From: Limnephilus marmoratus
Taxonomy: Eukaryota > Arthropoda > Insecta > Trichoptera > Limnephilidae
Direction of reading: 5' to 3'
Assembly: GCA_917880885.1 (NCBI GenBank)
Contig: OU862912.1
Coordinates: 48,843,117 to 48,907,116 of the forward strand
Length of the DNA: 64,000 nucleotides
The notes below the pieces were generated by a model, which had not been told where the DNA came from, ran no database searches, and saw nothing but the letters and a program-made list of their open reading frames with translations. Positions 11,761-41,419 of the stretch are shown here, one piece after another. The translations under genes were made by a program, and so were the position numbers. Each line of letters opens with the position of its first letter. Within the stretch, counting starts at the first letter, position 1.

Positions 11761-12189
11761 TATGTATGTATAACTTGATAATGGTTGTCGTTGGGTTAAG
11801 TGAAGATTAAATAATATGTCTTCAAAAAGCAGCATTAACAGGAAATATCGACAATGTAGTACTATCTACATTTTATTAATATTTATTAACTAATGTCATA
11901 CAATGTGATTCAAATGCATCACTTCTGAGTGCAAAAAATACGGCAATATAACATTTTTTTTAAAATCCCAGTGTGTATTATTTATCAAACACAGATTACA
12001 TCATTATTTATTATCAGATATCATGAATTAGAAAATTGTTCAATATGTACATACAACATGTTTTATTATTTAGGAGTTCAAAGCTGTAACAAATTCAAAT
12101 GTACGAAAGTAATCATTCTAAAATTTTGTAATCACTATTCAAAATTGTGTAGGTACTGTTGGTGTGAAAAAATCTCTGGGAAAGTCATA

Positions 12190-12915
12190 CAATGAAACTC
12201 TCAAGAAGTTTTCCAAGGGCCGGAAAAAAATTAAATTAAATTCTTAAGCAGGAAAACCTTATATGTCGGATAAATTAGGAGATTCAGATTTCAAGGAACT
12301 GAAAAAACTTCTTGCGGAAAAACCTTTTATATCTGATAAATTGGGTGATTCAGTTTCAAGGGACTGAAAAAATCTTCTTACGGGAAAACCTTATATGCCG
12401 GATAAATTGGACGATTCAGTTTTCAAAGGACTGAAAAAATCTTCTTAAACGGGAAAACCTTATATGTCGGATAAATTGGGCGATTCAGTTTTCAAAGGAC
12501 TGAAAAAATCTTCTTAAACGGGAAAACCTTATATGTCGGATAAATTGGGCGATTCAGTTTTCAAAGGACGGAAAAATCTTCTTAAACGGGAAAACCTTAT
12601 ATGTCGGATAAATTGGGCGATTCAGTAGTTTTCAAGGGACTGAAAAAACTTCTTAAGAGGGAAAACCTTATAAGTCGGATAAATATGGGCGATTCAGTTT
12701 TCAAGGGACTGAAAAATCTTCTTAAATGGGAAAAACTTATATGTCGGATAAATTGGGTGATTCAGTTTTCAAGGGACTGAAAAAAACAAACTTCTTATGC
12801 ATGAAAACTTCTTAACCACTTGGTTCCATTAGCTTGTTTTCAAACTATATACAACACGGCCAGACATATGTAATGACGTATGAGGCGTACCAGAGTTATT
12901 AAGAGGGTTTCACTA
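12190..12915. mobile_element. Tc1/mariner-like MITE with internal tandem array
   Basis: TA-flanked ends CAATGAAACTCTCAAGAAG and, inverted, (A)AGTGAAACCCTCTTAA. The same ends, better preserved, bound the element at 21704-23129 (CAGT[A/G]AAA.CCTC.TAAGAAG). The core is a 68-bp array. Confidence 0.68.
12248..12800. repeat. 68-bp minisatellite, eight units
   Basis: Units run GGGAAAACCTTATATGTCGG, ATAAATTGGGCGATTCAGTT, TTCAAAGGACTGAAAAA, TCTTCTTAAAC. Three central units are nearly identical and the outer ones more diverged. Each unit contains a TTCTTAA copy like the element's own end, so the array seems to be built from terminal and sub-terminal sequence. Confidence 0.9.
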
Positions 12916-12919
12916 TATT

Positions 12920-14095
12920 TCATTGTATGTATCTGACTTTTTGCAAGACAAATATAAAACTGGGGGTCACTTCACGCATTCAAAATGTAGATATGCAGTG
13001 ATACTATTATTGTTTTTCTAACATGCATAATACCAAAAACAATGGATCTGATCTGCGTAGAAATATTGTCACTGTTAAATCAATAAATTTCATGATGGCG
13101 TATTTATGTGATGGATTCGCAGTGATGATACCCACACATTATACATATTAGCTATGTAATTTATAGATACCGAGATATGTAAATTAGTTGAAACCTTGTT
13201 ACAGATTTGAACTCAACCATTAATATTTATATTTGGCGTGCACTAACTCAAATATCTGTGCGGAGTTGCAAAACTCAATTTTATAGAATTTCGCCAGCTC
13301 AATTCGGTGATAAAAACTCAATAAAGTTTAGGTGCAATTGTGCAGGTGTGTTGATGAGAAAACAATCATCGTAAAGCAGTCTCATTAATAATAAAACCTC
13401 AAATACTCTTAAAAGAAAGAACTACATATCTACAACAGATCAACGGTATAAAAAATATGCCTTTTGAATTGCTTTATTGCTTGTTGACATTGTGTTTGAA
13501 ATTAAAAGTATCACATGTTCTCACTCATTAATCTATCTATTCTTCTATGTTCTAAGATAAAATATCTTTGTTTGGCATCCAATACCAAGAATGTGATGTA
13601 AATCAACTAGTTTGAAACAGAAAAAAAGGTTCAATTCTCATAACACTCTTAAAAGACGCTAAAAACCCCAAGATTTATAATACCTATAGATGTTTACACA
13701 AAGCATAACATGTTCTGAAAAAGGATTAAATCAGTGGCTCATTTATATACTATTAGTTATGTCAACAGTAAACCTCTCGTCCAAAAAAGAATGCCTCCAA
13801 TTTTTCGTAACTATCAAAATTGAAACCAAAATTCCCTCTGAAATCATAAGATTTGTAAGTAGGTACTTAAATACCTACCTACTTAATTATAAACCATAAA
13901 AATATTTTATATCATTTTTTATTTCAAATAGGGAATTATACAATTTGTTCAAAGAAACGTTACCATCTAAATGACAAATCTTTTTTCAAATTTTCTTCAG
14001 GCAGGTAGGTACCAAATATTTAAAAAAAAATGCAAATAAGAGAGCCCAAATAAGCAAGACGATTTCACATTGGAAAAAGAATCTTTACTGAACCA
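12920..14095. other. AT-rich sequence, nothing recognised
   Basis: Short open frames only, no family resemblance, no clear repeat ends. Confidence 0.4.
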
Positions 14096-14099
14096 TTAA

Positions 14100-14565
14100 C
14101 CTCTTATTGGCCGGAAGCGCGCGCGCGGAACAAATTTAAAAAAAATATATTTAATTGCCATTTTAACACTTATGTATAAATAAACCATATGAAGGACAAT
14201 GTCAGAATCGCTTGCGCCAATTTCATTCTTGATGTAGCCAAAAGTTTCATTCACCTAGCAACACCATAATATTTTTAAATGAATTATCTATGAAATCTGG
14301 ATGTCAGATTTTGCCGCGATTTGAAATGCCGAAAAGTCCGAGCGTGATAGTTCACAAAACATCGAAAAACCTATCAATTTATCAAACAAACGCAAGTAAT
14401 GTTGTTTTTATAGATAGTTTATTGTTCAAGGAATAAGTTTTGGTAAATAAAATATAATATAGATCAAAATAAATCCACAAAATATTACTTCAAAGTGATG
14501 CATTCCGTAATTTCCAGTATGCAATAAAAGAAAAAGAAGAAGTTTCAGACATCGCTCTCGACAGG
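14100..14565. mobile_element. TTAA-flanked element sharing the AAGGTCAGAATCGC core
   Basis: TTAA at 14096-14099, then CCTCTTATTGGCCGGA and a CG-rich run. Contains ATATGAAGGACAATGTCAGA, ATCGCTTGCGCCAA, as in the copies at 16604 and 21830. The right end is uncertain; a TTAA at 14566-14569 after CGACAGG is the best candidate. Confidence 0.55.
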
Positions 14566-15044
14566 TTAAATTAGCCACCATTTTGAAACGAAACATACAA
14601 ACATATTTGCAGTCAGACATAATGCAAAACGGTTGAGTTAAAAATTCACTTTGGGTGAGAGGGCGTTGATATTAGTGATTATTCTTTCTTCGCGGATTGA
14701 ACAGGTAGGATCATAATATTAATTTTAGTAAAGGATGTCACATTCACAGTATTGGCGCAAAACAAAGATTTGAAGAGTACAGTAGAGAAACGTGAATTGT
14801 CACCTAAATGTAAAAACTTGTTCGCACTGTCACCAAGTTGCGAGGAAGAAAATTGGCTACATATTTCTAATGATTTATCTCAAGTGACAAAACATTTTTT
14901 CGCCTGTACCCTTTATAATATGCATATTTACACAGGGTACCTGGTACTTGATACAATGTAGAAGGATGTCAAAGGAGAAAAATTACAAAAAAGAGAAAAC
15001 ACAGGATCTATAGTACTTAGTCCAAGGTGGTTGAACGAACAAAT

Positions 15045-15658
15045 CAAATATATTTTTTAGATTTACCTTTATTTACATTTCAAATAATGTCCCCCATCAC
15101 CGTGGATTCTTGGCCTAGGCTAGTGTTTAATCAAATTTTCAAAATCATCATTAAACATGACAGTCATGTTGTAATGCAAAGACAAAAGCACGGTATCGAT
15201 TCTTAATAGTCATCGAAATATCCGACTACAGAAAGACTTTGAAAGGTAGCAGAATAAAAATAATGCCTTCATTATTTCACATCAAGTACTAGTCACACTC
15301 GATATTGTCAGTGATTCTAAATTAAGAAAAGATATACAAAATTTCAGAAGTAGTACAAAAATCGTTAAGAAGTAATAAAATATTCTCATTTTACTAAAAA
15401 AAGTAGCATGTTTTCATACGATTCAGTTGATAAAATAGTAGTCATCTTTATACAGAATCACAACACCAGAACATCAGTCATGGTGGGCATCGTAAAATAA
15501 TAAAAATAAAATGTTTCCTACATCGGAACAGGCAAAATCAATTTGAAAATATTTCGTTGTACTAGTTTCTCAAACAGTAGACAATGTTATCATGTTATCG
15601 TAATGGTTGGCTTAATTAATAATTAGATTATATAATAATATTAATACTGAAATCACAG
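15045..15658 (-). other. Ack putative 3' UTR with polyadenylation signal
   Basis: AT-rich sequence downstream of the TAA at 15659. The first clear AATAAA on the minus strand is at 15068-15073. No repeat is recognised inside. The end is inferred from the signal only. Confidence 0.45.
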
Positions 15659-33816
<18,158 letters not shown>

Positions 33817-33840
33817 TTTTGAAGATTTCGACTACACTTC

Positions 33841-34690
33841 CTAAAACCAAAGAATATTATCTACAATAAATCTGACCAACATAAAAATTAGTTTTATTTT
33901 GTAATAACATGAAATTAAGTTCGCTCGGAGTTGTTGTGATTAATTTAGACAGAAGATGAGAAGAAAAGAGAAACTGAAGAAGACTATGTACGACAATGAC
34001 TTTATGTTCAGAAATGCAAATTTGATTTACCCTAGCAATAAAAAGTACTCGCCGCAATCGCACCGAGCACGATACCTTGTAAATGTTTGCACGGCATCCA
34101 ATAAACTCACGCCCGAATAGCATTAAACTAGTAATTGTTTAATGTGATCTCAAATATAATTTCAAGGTAACTTTCACGTCCATTATAGAAACTCATTTCG
34201 TAAAGCTTTCAACAATTATTGTAATAATAACAATGTTAATAGTTAAATAAAACTTAAACCGTTTAAACTATGTTAAAAACAATATAAAACAAGAATTATA
34301 AATAAAAAAAACTATTGTAAAACACGACAAAACGTCAAAGCCTTCTGTTATTTTTCTGTGTTTGTTAAACCATAGATTAAAATAGATGCGGATATAGATA
34401 TATATCGCATGAAAGTTTGGAAGTGATGAGCATAATCAAAATATTTTGATAATCGAAATCGAAATGTCACCCTCCTTCGATTCGATTTTTGAATCGAATA
34501 ATCATAAATAAACCAAACCACTCAATATTTTAAGAAATACAGACGGATACAGATGATGACCCGTATTTTGAAAATATACAAGGCCAAAACACACTTAAAC
34601 TGAGGAAAAAAGGATAGAATTACATAAATATTTTTATTTTCACGTTCAGATGTAGATGTCAACCTATCTATCTATAACTTCGATTCTAGG
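33841..34690. other. Ack upstream region
   Basis: Sequence just upstream of the first coding exon. An acceptor-like site abuts 33840, so a 5' non-coding exon should lie further up, but I cannot place it or the promoter. No repeat recognised to about 34640. Confidence 0.4.
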
Positions 34691-37270
34691 GGAGCCACGT
34701 ACTAGAACATGTAATGGATGTGCACACTGCAGCCAACTCGGCTGGACGACTGGCGGAATCCTTTGCCCTTTGCCATGGATTGGAGCAAATGGTTCAGGAG
34801 TCTACAAGGATCCCTGACGTCCAAACTCAACGCTCCAATCTGCTAGACCCATTTTAACCACTGTGCCACACGATTACAAGATTGAAGTCACAGCGTCTTT
34901 AGGATCGCCCGACCACTGCCTGGTGATAACAGCAATTTTGTTTTTTGAAGAGTTTTATTAAATGTACATTTATTACTTAACAAATGTACATTTAAAAAAC
35001 AAAATGTCTAGAAATTGTTACATAGTTAAAGCCCAAGAAATACAAAAAATTGAAAACAGCAATCCCTGTAAACTTCAGACCGCCAAACAAAAGGCTGAGA
35101 GAAAAGTGTGGCACTATAGGTCAGCAGATTGGTTCGGTCTGCGGGCACATTTTAATGCTTTCCCGTGGTCAGCTGTCTGTTTTAGGACTTCGGATCCCTC
35201 AAAATGTACCCAGGAAATTGGTGAAGTCATCACATCCGCGATGGACGGCTTCATCCATTCCACTGTTAAAGAAACTGGTGTGGGCTCAAAGCCGTGGTTC
35301 AGTCGACAATGCTCCGAAGCAGTGCGACGAAAAAACGCGGCTTACCGAGCCTACAGCACATCTAGAACATTCGAAGAGAGAACAGCATACAACAAAATGG
35401 CACAGGAAACCAAGAGAATCATAAATAGGTCAAAATTCGAACATGACCTGCAGATTATCAAAAAGCTGGCTGCATGCCCGCCTGGCAGCAGTGCATTCTG
35501 GTCGCTTGCGGGCGCAATAGGTCGCAATTTCTGCAAATCCAGTCTGCCACCTCTTACCAGACCTGACGGCTCGCTAGCAAACACCGCCACCGTAAAGGCT
35601 AACTTATTAGGTAAAATGTTTGCGGAAAACTCAACCCTCGATGACCAAGCTGCTGTCCCGACGTCGGTTCCTCACTGCGGTTTTCACATGAAAAAGCTGA
35701 GGATCCGGCGTCGGGAAGTACTCCAAGTTTAACAAGGGCTTGATGCTAATAAAGCTAGTGGGCCTGACAGAATACCTGCCCTGGTACTGCAGAGGTGCGC
35801 TGCAGAACTAGCTCCAATTTTGACGAAGCTTTTTAAAATGTCCCTGAAGTCTACCATCTGGTAGAAAAAAGCGGTTATCCATCCTATTCCAAAGAAGGGT
35901 GACCGCTACAACTCGGCCAACTACCGCCCATAGCGATCACATCAGTTCTGTCCAAGGTGATGGAACGTGTGATCAACGACAAACTGCTCACATACCTCGA
36001 GAAGAACAAAATTATTAACGACCGTCAATACGGATTCCAGTGGAACCGCTCATGAGGCGATCTTCTCGCGTACGTGACGCATGTTTGGGGGCGGTGCCTG
36101 GAAGTTTCGGTGAGACCCAAACGGTTGCACTGGAAATTTCCAAGGCTTTTGACCGAGTTTGGCACCGAGGACTTGTCAACAAACTGCCGACTTAAGGACT
36201 TCCAGCATCCTTGTGTACGTGGATTGCCGACTTTTAGAGGGAGAGGTCGATTCAGACGGTTGCTGATGGTTTAACCTTTTCCTAGCACTCGATAAATGCT
36301 GGCGTCCCACAGGGATCGGTTCTGTCTCCGACTTTGTTTTTTTTTGCACATCAATGACCGTTTGACATGTGCACCAATTCATTGTTACGTGGATGACAGT
36401 ACAGTTCATGATAGTTTTTTGCTTGACAAGCCCCCAAAGGGCTCACAAATTTCAACGGCTCAGAGGGCTTTGAAGCAAGAATGGACGGTTACCTCGAGAA
36501 TGTTTTCTTTTGGGGTAAAAATAATCTCGCTGAATTTATTGTTTCAAAGACCCAATCATGTCTGATTACATCTAAAGGGGATCGAAATGAAAATCTAGTC
36601 TCTCTCAACGGAAGCAATCTTCCGAACAGGCCTTCCATTGATATGCTTGGTGTAACTCGAAGTCACCAGCTCAGATACGGGGGCTCCATCGAATCCAGAG
36701 TTAAGTTAGCCTCTCAAAAACTTGGCGTACTGTACAGTGCCCGCAGATACTTTAATAGTACACAACTGCTAACCCTGTACAAAATACAAGTGCGCCCCGT
36801 GGTTGAATTTGGCAGCCACCTCTGGTCTGGAGCCCCAAAATACCTGAAAAAAAAAAACCCTCGACTCTGTGCATGAACGGGCGATCCGTCTGATAGATTC
36901 TCCTTATAACAGACGACAGATTGCAATCTTTAGAGCACAGGCGTCAGGTGGGAAGGCTATTCTTGTTCTGCCGGTATTTCAATGGAAGATACTCTGAGAA
37001 ATAGCGTCATTGATCCCTTCGGCATCGGTGCATAGTTGGTCACTGAGAACGGGTCGCTTCTTCAACTCGTTCTTGTGTTCAACAGCTCGGCTGTGGAATA
37101 ATTGCCGGCTTTTGTGTTTCCTCCTTCCTACGACATGGGTCTCTTCTAGACCAATGTTCATTCTTTCCTCTCCTCAAAAAGACCCTTCACACAGCATCTC
37201 AGATGTCATAGGCTCTGAGGGAAATTATTTTCCTCAGAGTCTCCTGTATCGAGTTATTTAAAAAAAAAAC
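34690..37270 (+). mobile_element. Non-LTR retrotransposon (CR1/jockey-like LINE), broken
   Basis: Plus-strand pieces in order: endonuclease tail (HGLEQMVQESTRIPDVQTQR, then LGSPDHCLVITA), a spacer ORF of 256 codons (34962-35732) with WHYRSADWFGLRAHF and CTQEIGEVI, reverse transcriptase start (DANKASGPDRIPALVLQRCA, PIPKKGD, YRP), QYGF block, thumb region (QKLGVLYSARRYFNSTQLLT) and C-terminus (TARLWNNCRLLCFLLPTT). It ends with a 3' tail and poly-A at about 37270. Many frameshifts and stops; 5'-truncated. Its tail is shared with the short repeats at 7206, 21233, 46579 and 47381. Confidence 0.85.
34962..35732 (+). pseudogene. LINE ORF2 fragment between endonuclease and reverse transcriptase
   Basis: Longest open piece of the LINE (256 codons). 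It holds the linker seen in jockey/CR1 ORF2: KPWFSRQCSEAVRRKNAAYR, AYSTSRTFEERTAYNKM and ACPPGSSAFWSLAGAIGRNF. The first 20 codons are not LINE-like and may come from a small insertion. The RT continues after 35732 in other frames. Confidence 0.75.
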
Positions 37271-37483
37271 TTCAACAACTCAAACGCTTGGACGATTGTG
37301 TGGAGGGATAGTTCGGACGTTGGAAGTTCGAGTTGGCCCGGGATCGCTACGAGCCGATCGCGACGGCCAACTCACACGAACCAGCCTACCGTAGCCGTCC
37401 ACACATCAACGAACGTGCCGCGTACCATTAAAATGACAATATTATTACGGGAGAGTGGTAAAACAATTGTTTGAATATATATA

Positions 37484-37876
37484 TAGTGGCGTAGCTAGCA
37501 TGGGTGGCACCCGGGGCGGATGTCACCCCCCGGGGCGTGGTGTCACCCCCCCCCCTACTAAAGTTGACTTGAGAAAAAATTCAAAACGCTAATTTCGACT
37601 TCATAAAATTGGTCCATCCTGGGGGGGGAGGGGGGTGGCTAGAGAATTTCAGATTTCTCCACAAATATAGGCTATGTTCGCCTATAAAAAGACCTGGACA
37701 CAAAATTCGGGGCACTCCACGGGGAACATATGAAGAAAATAACAGCCCGTGTTCATGTACCTATACAATACTTTGGTGACAATATCTTTCGTATTTTTTT
37801 TTCACGGTCAAGTGTCACCCCCTGTCGGGTAGCACCCGGGGCGGACCACCCCCCCCCCCCCCTCGCTACGCCACTG
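37484..37876. mobile_element. hAT MITE CAGTGGCGTAGC, copy 1
   Basis: Ends (T)AGTGGCGTAGCTAGC and GCTACGCCACTG; C/G-rich tracts inside and a CACCCGGGGCGG motif at both ends. Flanking TATATATA/TACGTATA is a poor 8-bp match. A second copy is at 59528-59887. Confidence 0.75.
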
Positions 37877-37959
37877 TACGTATATACTATACGTACACAA
37901 TAATTGTAGGCAACTGATAAGATACAGCGTAGCCACAGCTGTTCGACGTCCGCCATGTT

Positions 37960-39145
37960 GGAGTTCGGAGTTGGAAGGTTGGCCGATCGTGTGGTGGCAG
38001 CGGCCAAATCTTCGATTTAAACAAAATTGAAAGATTTCCGTTATTTGTTTTTGGGGTGTTATGACGTGTTGCGCTACCTCCTTCTTTAGCCAACCTTTCT
38101 GACACTGTAACGCTGTCCGAAACGTTGGCTAAAGAAAGAGGTAGCGCAACACATGGTTGGCCGCTGCCACCACACGATCGGCCAACCTTCCAACTCAGAA
38201 CGGCGACATTTTCTCAATGGTAAACCCAATTGGGGTATGTACCATGTGATGTGAGTGAAAGAATTGGATGACAACATTTTATTACAAAAAACACGACACA
38301 AGAATTTTTTTCTAGGTCGGAGAGCAAATCATAAAGAATCATAATGCATTCGATTATTTTTTTGGAAAGTCAGTAATATTAATTTCCGTCTATTGATAGA
38401 ATAATTCTGTTAATAGACGGAAATCTTTTAGTATTTTATTTCATGGAAATCTTTTAAGCCTCGATGACACACGGCGAGTTACGAGCGACTATCTACTAAG
38501 TTTTAAAAGCGGGTAAATCGGCGAGTGAGATTGTCATGATGACACACAAAACTGTCCACTCGCTCAGAAGCGTAGGAAACTGAGGCCGCTGCTAGCGCCA
38601 GTAACAAGAATAACGACGCCTGCGTGACTAATTCTTCAGATGTTTTGACAGTCGAAATCAGCTGTTTTTCGGAAGCCATGTTGGAAACGTAAATAAACCA
38701 ATCACGAGCAAGCGGAGCAAGCGTGTAGGCGAGTAAAGTTGACGACCTTTCAACTTTTTTTCGTAGATTGTCAACAATCTGCTAGTTGCTGCTAGTTGGC
38801 AAGTGACGCGATGACACTGGGCGAGTTTACTAACAGATAGTGAATTTCCCAGAGAGTATCTTGTAAACTAGCCGTGTGTCATCGAGGCTTTTTAGATACG
38901 TTTTTTACGGCCAAAAGTATTTTCGTTATTTGTTTTTGGGGGTTATGCCGTGTTGGGCTACCTCCTTCTCTGGCCAACGTTTCGAACAGCGTTACAGTGT
39001 CCATCATCATGGCACATCTGCCCTGGTGATGGACACTGTAACGCTGTCAGAAAGGTTGGCTAAAGAAGGAGGTAGCACAACACGTCATAACATCCCAAAA
39101 ACAAATAACGTAAATCTTTCAGTTTTGTTTAAATCGGAAACCTTT
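37960..39145. repeat. Stacked inverted repeats (palindromes within palindromes)
   Basis: 37968-38008 pairs with 38156-38196 (GTTGGCCGATCGTGTGGTGG). 38060-38105 pairs with 38112-38155 (TAGCCAACCTTTCTGACA block). 38024-38115 also pairs with 39040-39140. 38965-39015 pairs with 39030-39077. MITE S copy 2 sits between. No coding sequence. Confidence 0.75.
38457..38889. mobile_element. MITE family S, copy 2
   Basis: Ends AGCCTCGATGACACACGGCG and, inverted, AGCCTCGATGACACACGGCT. Matches copy 1 (22631-23042) along its length except for small indels such as a CGGAGCAAG repeat. Non-coding. Confidence 0.85.
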
Positions 39146-39149
39146 AAAA

Positions 39150-39254
39150 CATAATACTATTACCTTAACCTTGCCGGGGGCCCCGAAGTGAGGGCACTGT
39201 GAATTTTGTTAAAATATTTCTTTTCAAGTCCTGTAGTGTGTCTTCAATGTGCAC
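39150..39254 (-). repeat. 3' end of another retroelement split by the hAT (with 41411-41525)
   Basis: 39150-39246 and 41419-41520 become one sequence when the hAT and one ATGTGCAC are removed. The right part ends in a TGAATGAATGA run and has GGTCAAGGGCGGTCCTTGAT. Probably a LINE 3' UTR. Confidence 0.45.
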
Positions 39255-39599
39255 CAGGGGCGACCCTAGGGCGGTGCGAACGGTGCGACCGCACAGAGCG
39301 CCGTCGTATGGGGGGCGCCGAAAACACCCGACCACTGACCGACTATCTATCGATCGTGCGCTTAAATCGTGTGGTCGGTGCGGGGAGCAAGCAGTGTTGC
39401 CAACGTAGGCGGTCTTTTGCCGTTTTGGCTACTCAGGACGAGAATCGGCGACGAAAAAATCTAAAAGGCGACTGGTCGCCTATCAGGCTACTTCAGAGAC
39501 AAGTTATTTAAATCAGCCGAATCGCAAATAATTAAGAAAAAAAACACTGCCACTGAAAGAATTTTCAGCATAATGGGGACAACCAAAACAATCATGGAC

Positions 39600-40559
39600 T
39601 TAGCAAACGCATCGCAATTGCTGAAAAACTGCTCGAAATTTGTGAAGCAGTACCGGACTTATTCGTCTGCTCAAATAACGCTAAGGAAATAGCTTCCCAG
39701 GCTGGGATAGATTCTACATATAATCCAGTCCGATCCCGAAGAAAGAAGCGATTATTTGAATATGAAGCTGCAGATGAGACACCAACAAATCCCGAAGAAC
39801 TGTTTAAAATAAACTATGATAGATACAATCAAGAAGGCTGGCATGCCATAATGGAGGGTATGACCGAGGGGACAAACGCTAGGGGACGCCCGCGCCGAGA
39901 GTACCTGGAGGACCTGTTGGTGGACGTGCGCTGCTCATCATATGCAGACTTCAAAAGAGACGCACAAGACAGGGAAGAGTGGAAGAAACGAATAGATGAA
40001 ATTGTTGCAAACCAATCCCACGTTTGAAACCAGAGAGAGAGAGAGATACTATTGAAAATGCATTGATCACTCGGTTTGGACAATTATTTAAATTCAATGA
40101 AACATGGGCTTTTTTGTATAACATCAAAATAATTCCTGATAAGTCTTCATTAGAAAAAGTCTGTGCAGATTTGCAAATCATTTTAACCGATGGGGAAAAA
40201 TGTGATGTCTCTTGTTGCGAATTGGTTGAAGAACTTTTGAGCCTAAACCCATTACTAAAATATCTTGACTCAGCAGAGCCACTACAAGTTCTTCAACTTA
40301 TAAAAAAAATGATTGGCATGATATATTTCCAAATGTGTGGACAGCGCTTCGGTTTTCGCTGACCATCCCTGTAACTGTCGCCAAAGGAGAACGAAGCTTT
40401 AGTAAATTAAAACGTACTTACGTTCGGCTATGTCTGTGTCAAGAAAGACTGTCGGATCTTGCAATTATATCAATTGTGAATGATATTGCCCAAGGGTTAA
40501 ATTATTCCGATTTAATAAACAAATTCGCAAGGGCAAAAGCAAGAAAAGTTGTGTTCTAG
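39600..40559 (+). pseudogene. hAT transposase, interrupted
   Basis: Readable parts: KRIAIAEKLLEICEAVPDLF and ...YNPVRSRRRKRLFEYEA to 39828; ALITRFGQLFKFNETWAFLY and CADLQIILTDGEKCDVSCCE from 40040; after a frameshift near 40305, LTIPVTVAKGERSFSKLKRT and QERLSDLAIISIVND. The last is the hAT dimerisation domain (S/T-x-x-x-ERSFSKL...RL...L), stop at 40557-40559. The N-terminus is missing. Confidence 0.83.
39829..40024 (+). mobile_element. LINE ORF2 C-terminal scrap inside the hAT
   Basis: Plus frame reads GWHAIMEGMTEGTNARGRPR, REYLEDLLVDVRCSSYADFK, RDAQDREEWKKRIDEIVANQ, then a stop. RGRPR...W/Y..D...A.DREEWK is the ordinary end of many LINE ORF2 proteins. Inserted in and interrupting the transposase. 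Confidence 0.7.
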
Positions 40560-40619
40560 TGTTTATATTGATTTCGCAGATGTAATTAAATAAATGTAAT
40601 CAAACATATATTTTTTTAA

Positions 40620-41250
40620 ACGATTTCTTAAAGGAGGCGGTTCTCAATTCGACTATATTTTTTTATGTTTGCTACCTCAGAACGTTTGACTGGTGGACTG
40701 GGTGAACCGATATTGATGATTCTTTTTTATTTGAAAGTTAGTGCTTCCCGTGTGGTCCCATTGCAATTTGGTTCAGTTCTGAAAATGGCATCCATGAGAA
40801 AACCATATAAGTCTTAAATTTGCATTAAGTATGGATGGACAAAAAAACGACTTCAAAAATGCAATAAAAATTTAAAAAAATAATTTCGTATTCTTCTACA
40901 AATTAATAATGAACTAACTTTTTTTACACATAAACATGTAGGTACGATTGTTATTTTTGGAGTCGGTGTCAGTCGAGGTACCTGGCCCGGCGTGTTCACT
41001 TGACAGCTCCCCTCCCGCCGTGGCCCCGCTCTCACCTCTCGCCTCGTCTCTACGTGTGTGCGACACAAGCACATCTCACCTATTACTATGTATGTAGTTA
41101 AAAACCTATCTTGGCTGACACCGACTTAAAAAATAACAACCGTACCTACATATTGATGAGTAGAAAAAGTAAGTTGATTATAAAGTGTAGAAGAATACGA
41201 AATTATTTTTTTACTTTTTAGTGCATTTTTTTGAAGTCGTTTTTTGTTTT
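40620..41250. mobile_element. Lepidopteran repeat with about 130-bp inverted arms
   Basis: 40844-40980 and 41115-41246 are inverted copies (AAAACGACTTCAAAAA, ATAATTTCGTATTCTTCTAC, ATGTAGGTACG, GTCGGTGTCAG). The 40620-40800 part (AGGAGGCGGTTCTCAATTCG; TGCTTCCCGTGTGGTCCCAT) is a sequence I recall from many moth and butterfly genomes. Main taxonomic clue in the window. Confidence 0.75.
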
Positions 41251-41419
41251 GTTAAAATTTTTGTTTTTTCTGATATTATTTCTCATCCGTCCTACTAGGT
41301 ACTTCAATTAAAGTTGCATAACTGCATAGAAACAGCTCTATTTTTTGTTAGGAGGGGGGCGCCACCAAGAGATTTCGCACCACCTAATAATTTAGCTAGG
41401 GCCGCCCCTGATGTGCACC

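Larger units (their letters stand above)
39255..41410 (+). mobile_element. 2156-bp hAT transposon with exact 8-bp duplication
   Basis: Ends CAGGGGCGACCCTAGG and, inverted, CAGGGGCGGCCCTAGC. ATGTGCAC is present directly on both sides (39247-39254, 41411-41418) and fits the hAT rule nTnnnnAn. Transposase fragments are on the plus strand. A LINE scrap (39829-40024) and a lepidopteran MITE (40844-41246) are inserted inside. Dead as an autonomous element. Confidence 0.92.

Noticed and set aside
14752..14961. 69-codon plus-strand frame (MAQNKDLKSTVEKRE...)
   Set aside because: Codes for nothing recognised, no splice or promoter support; begins near a repeat border.
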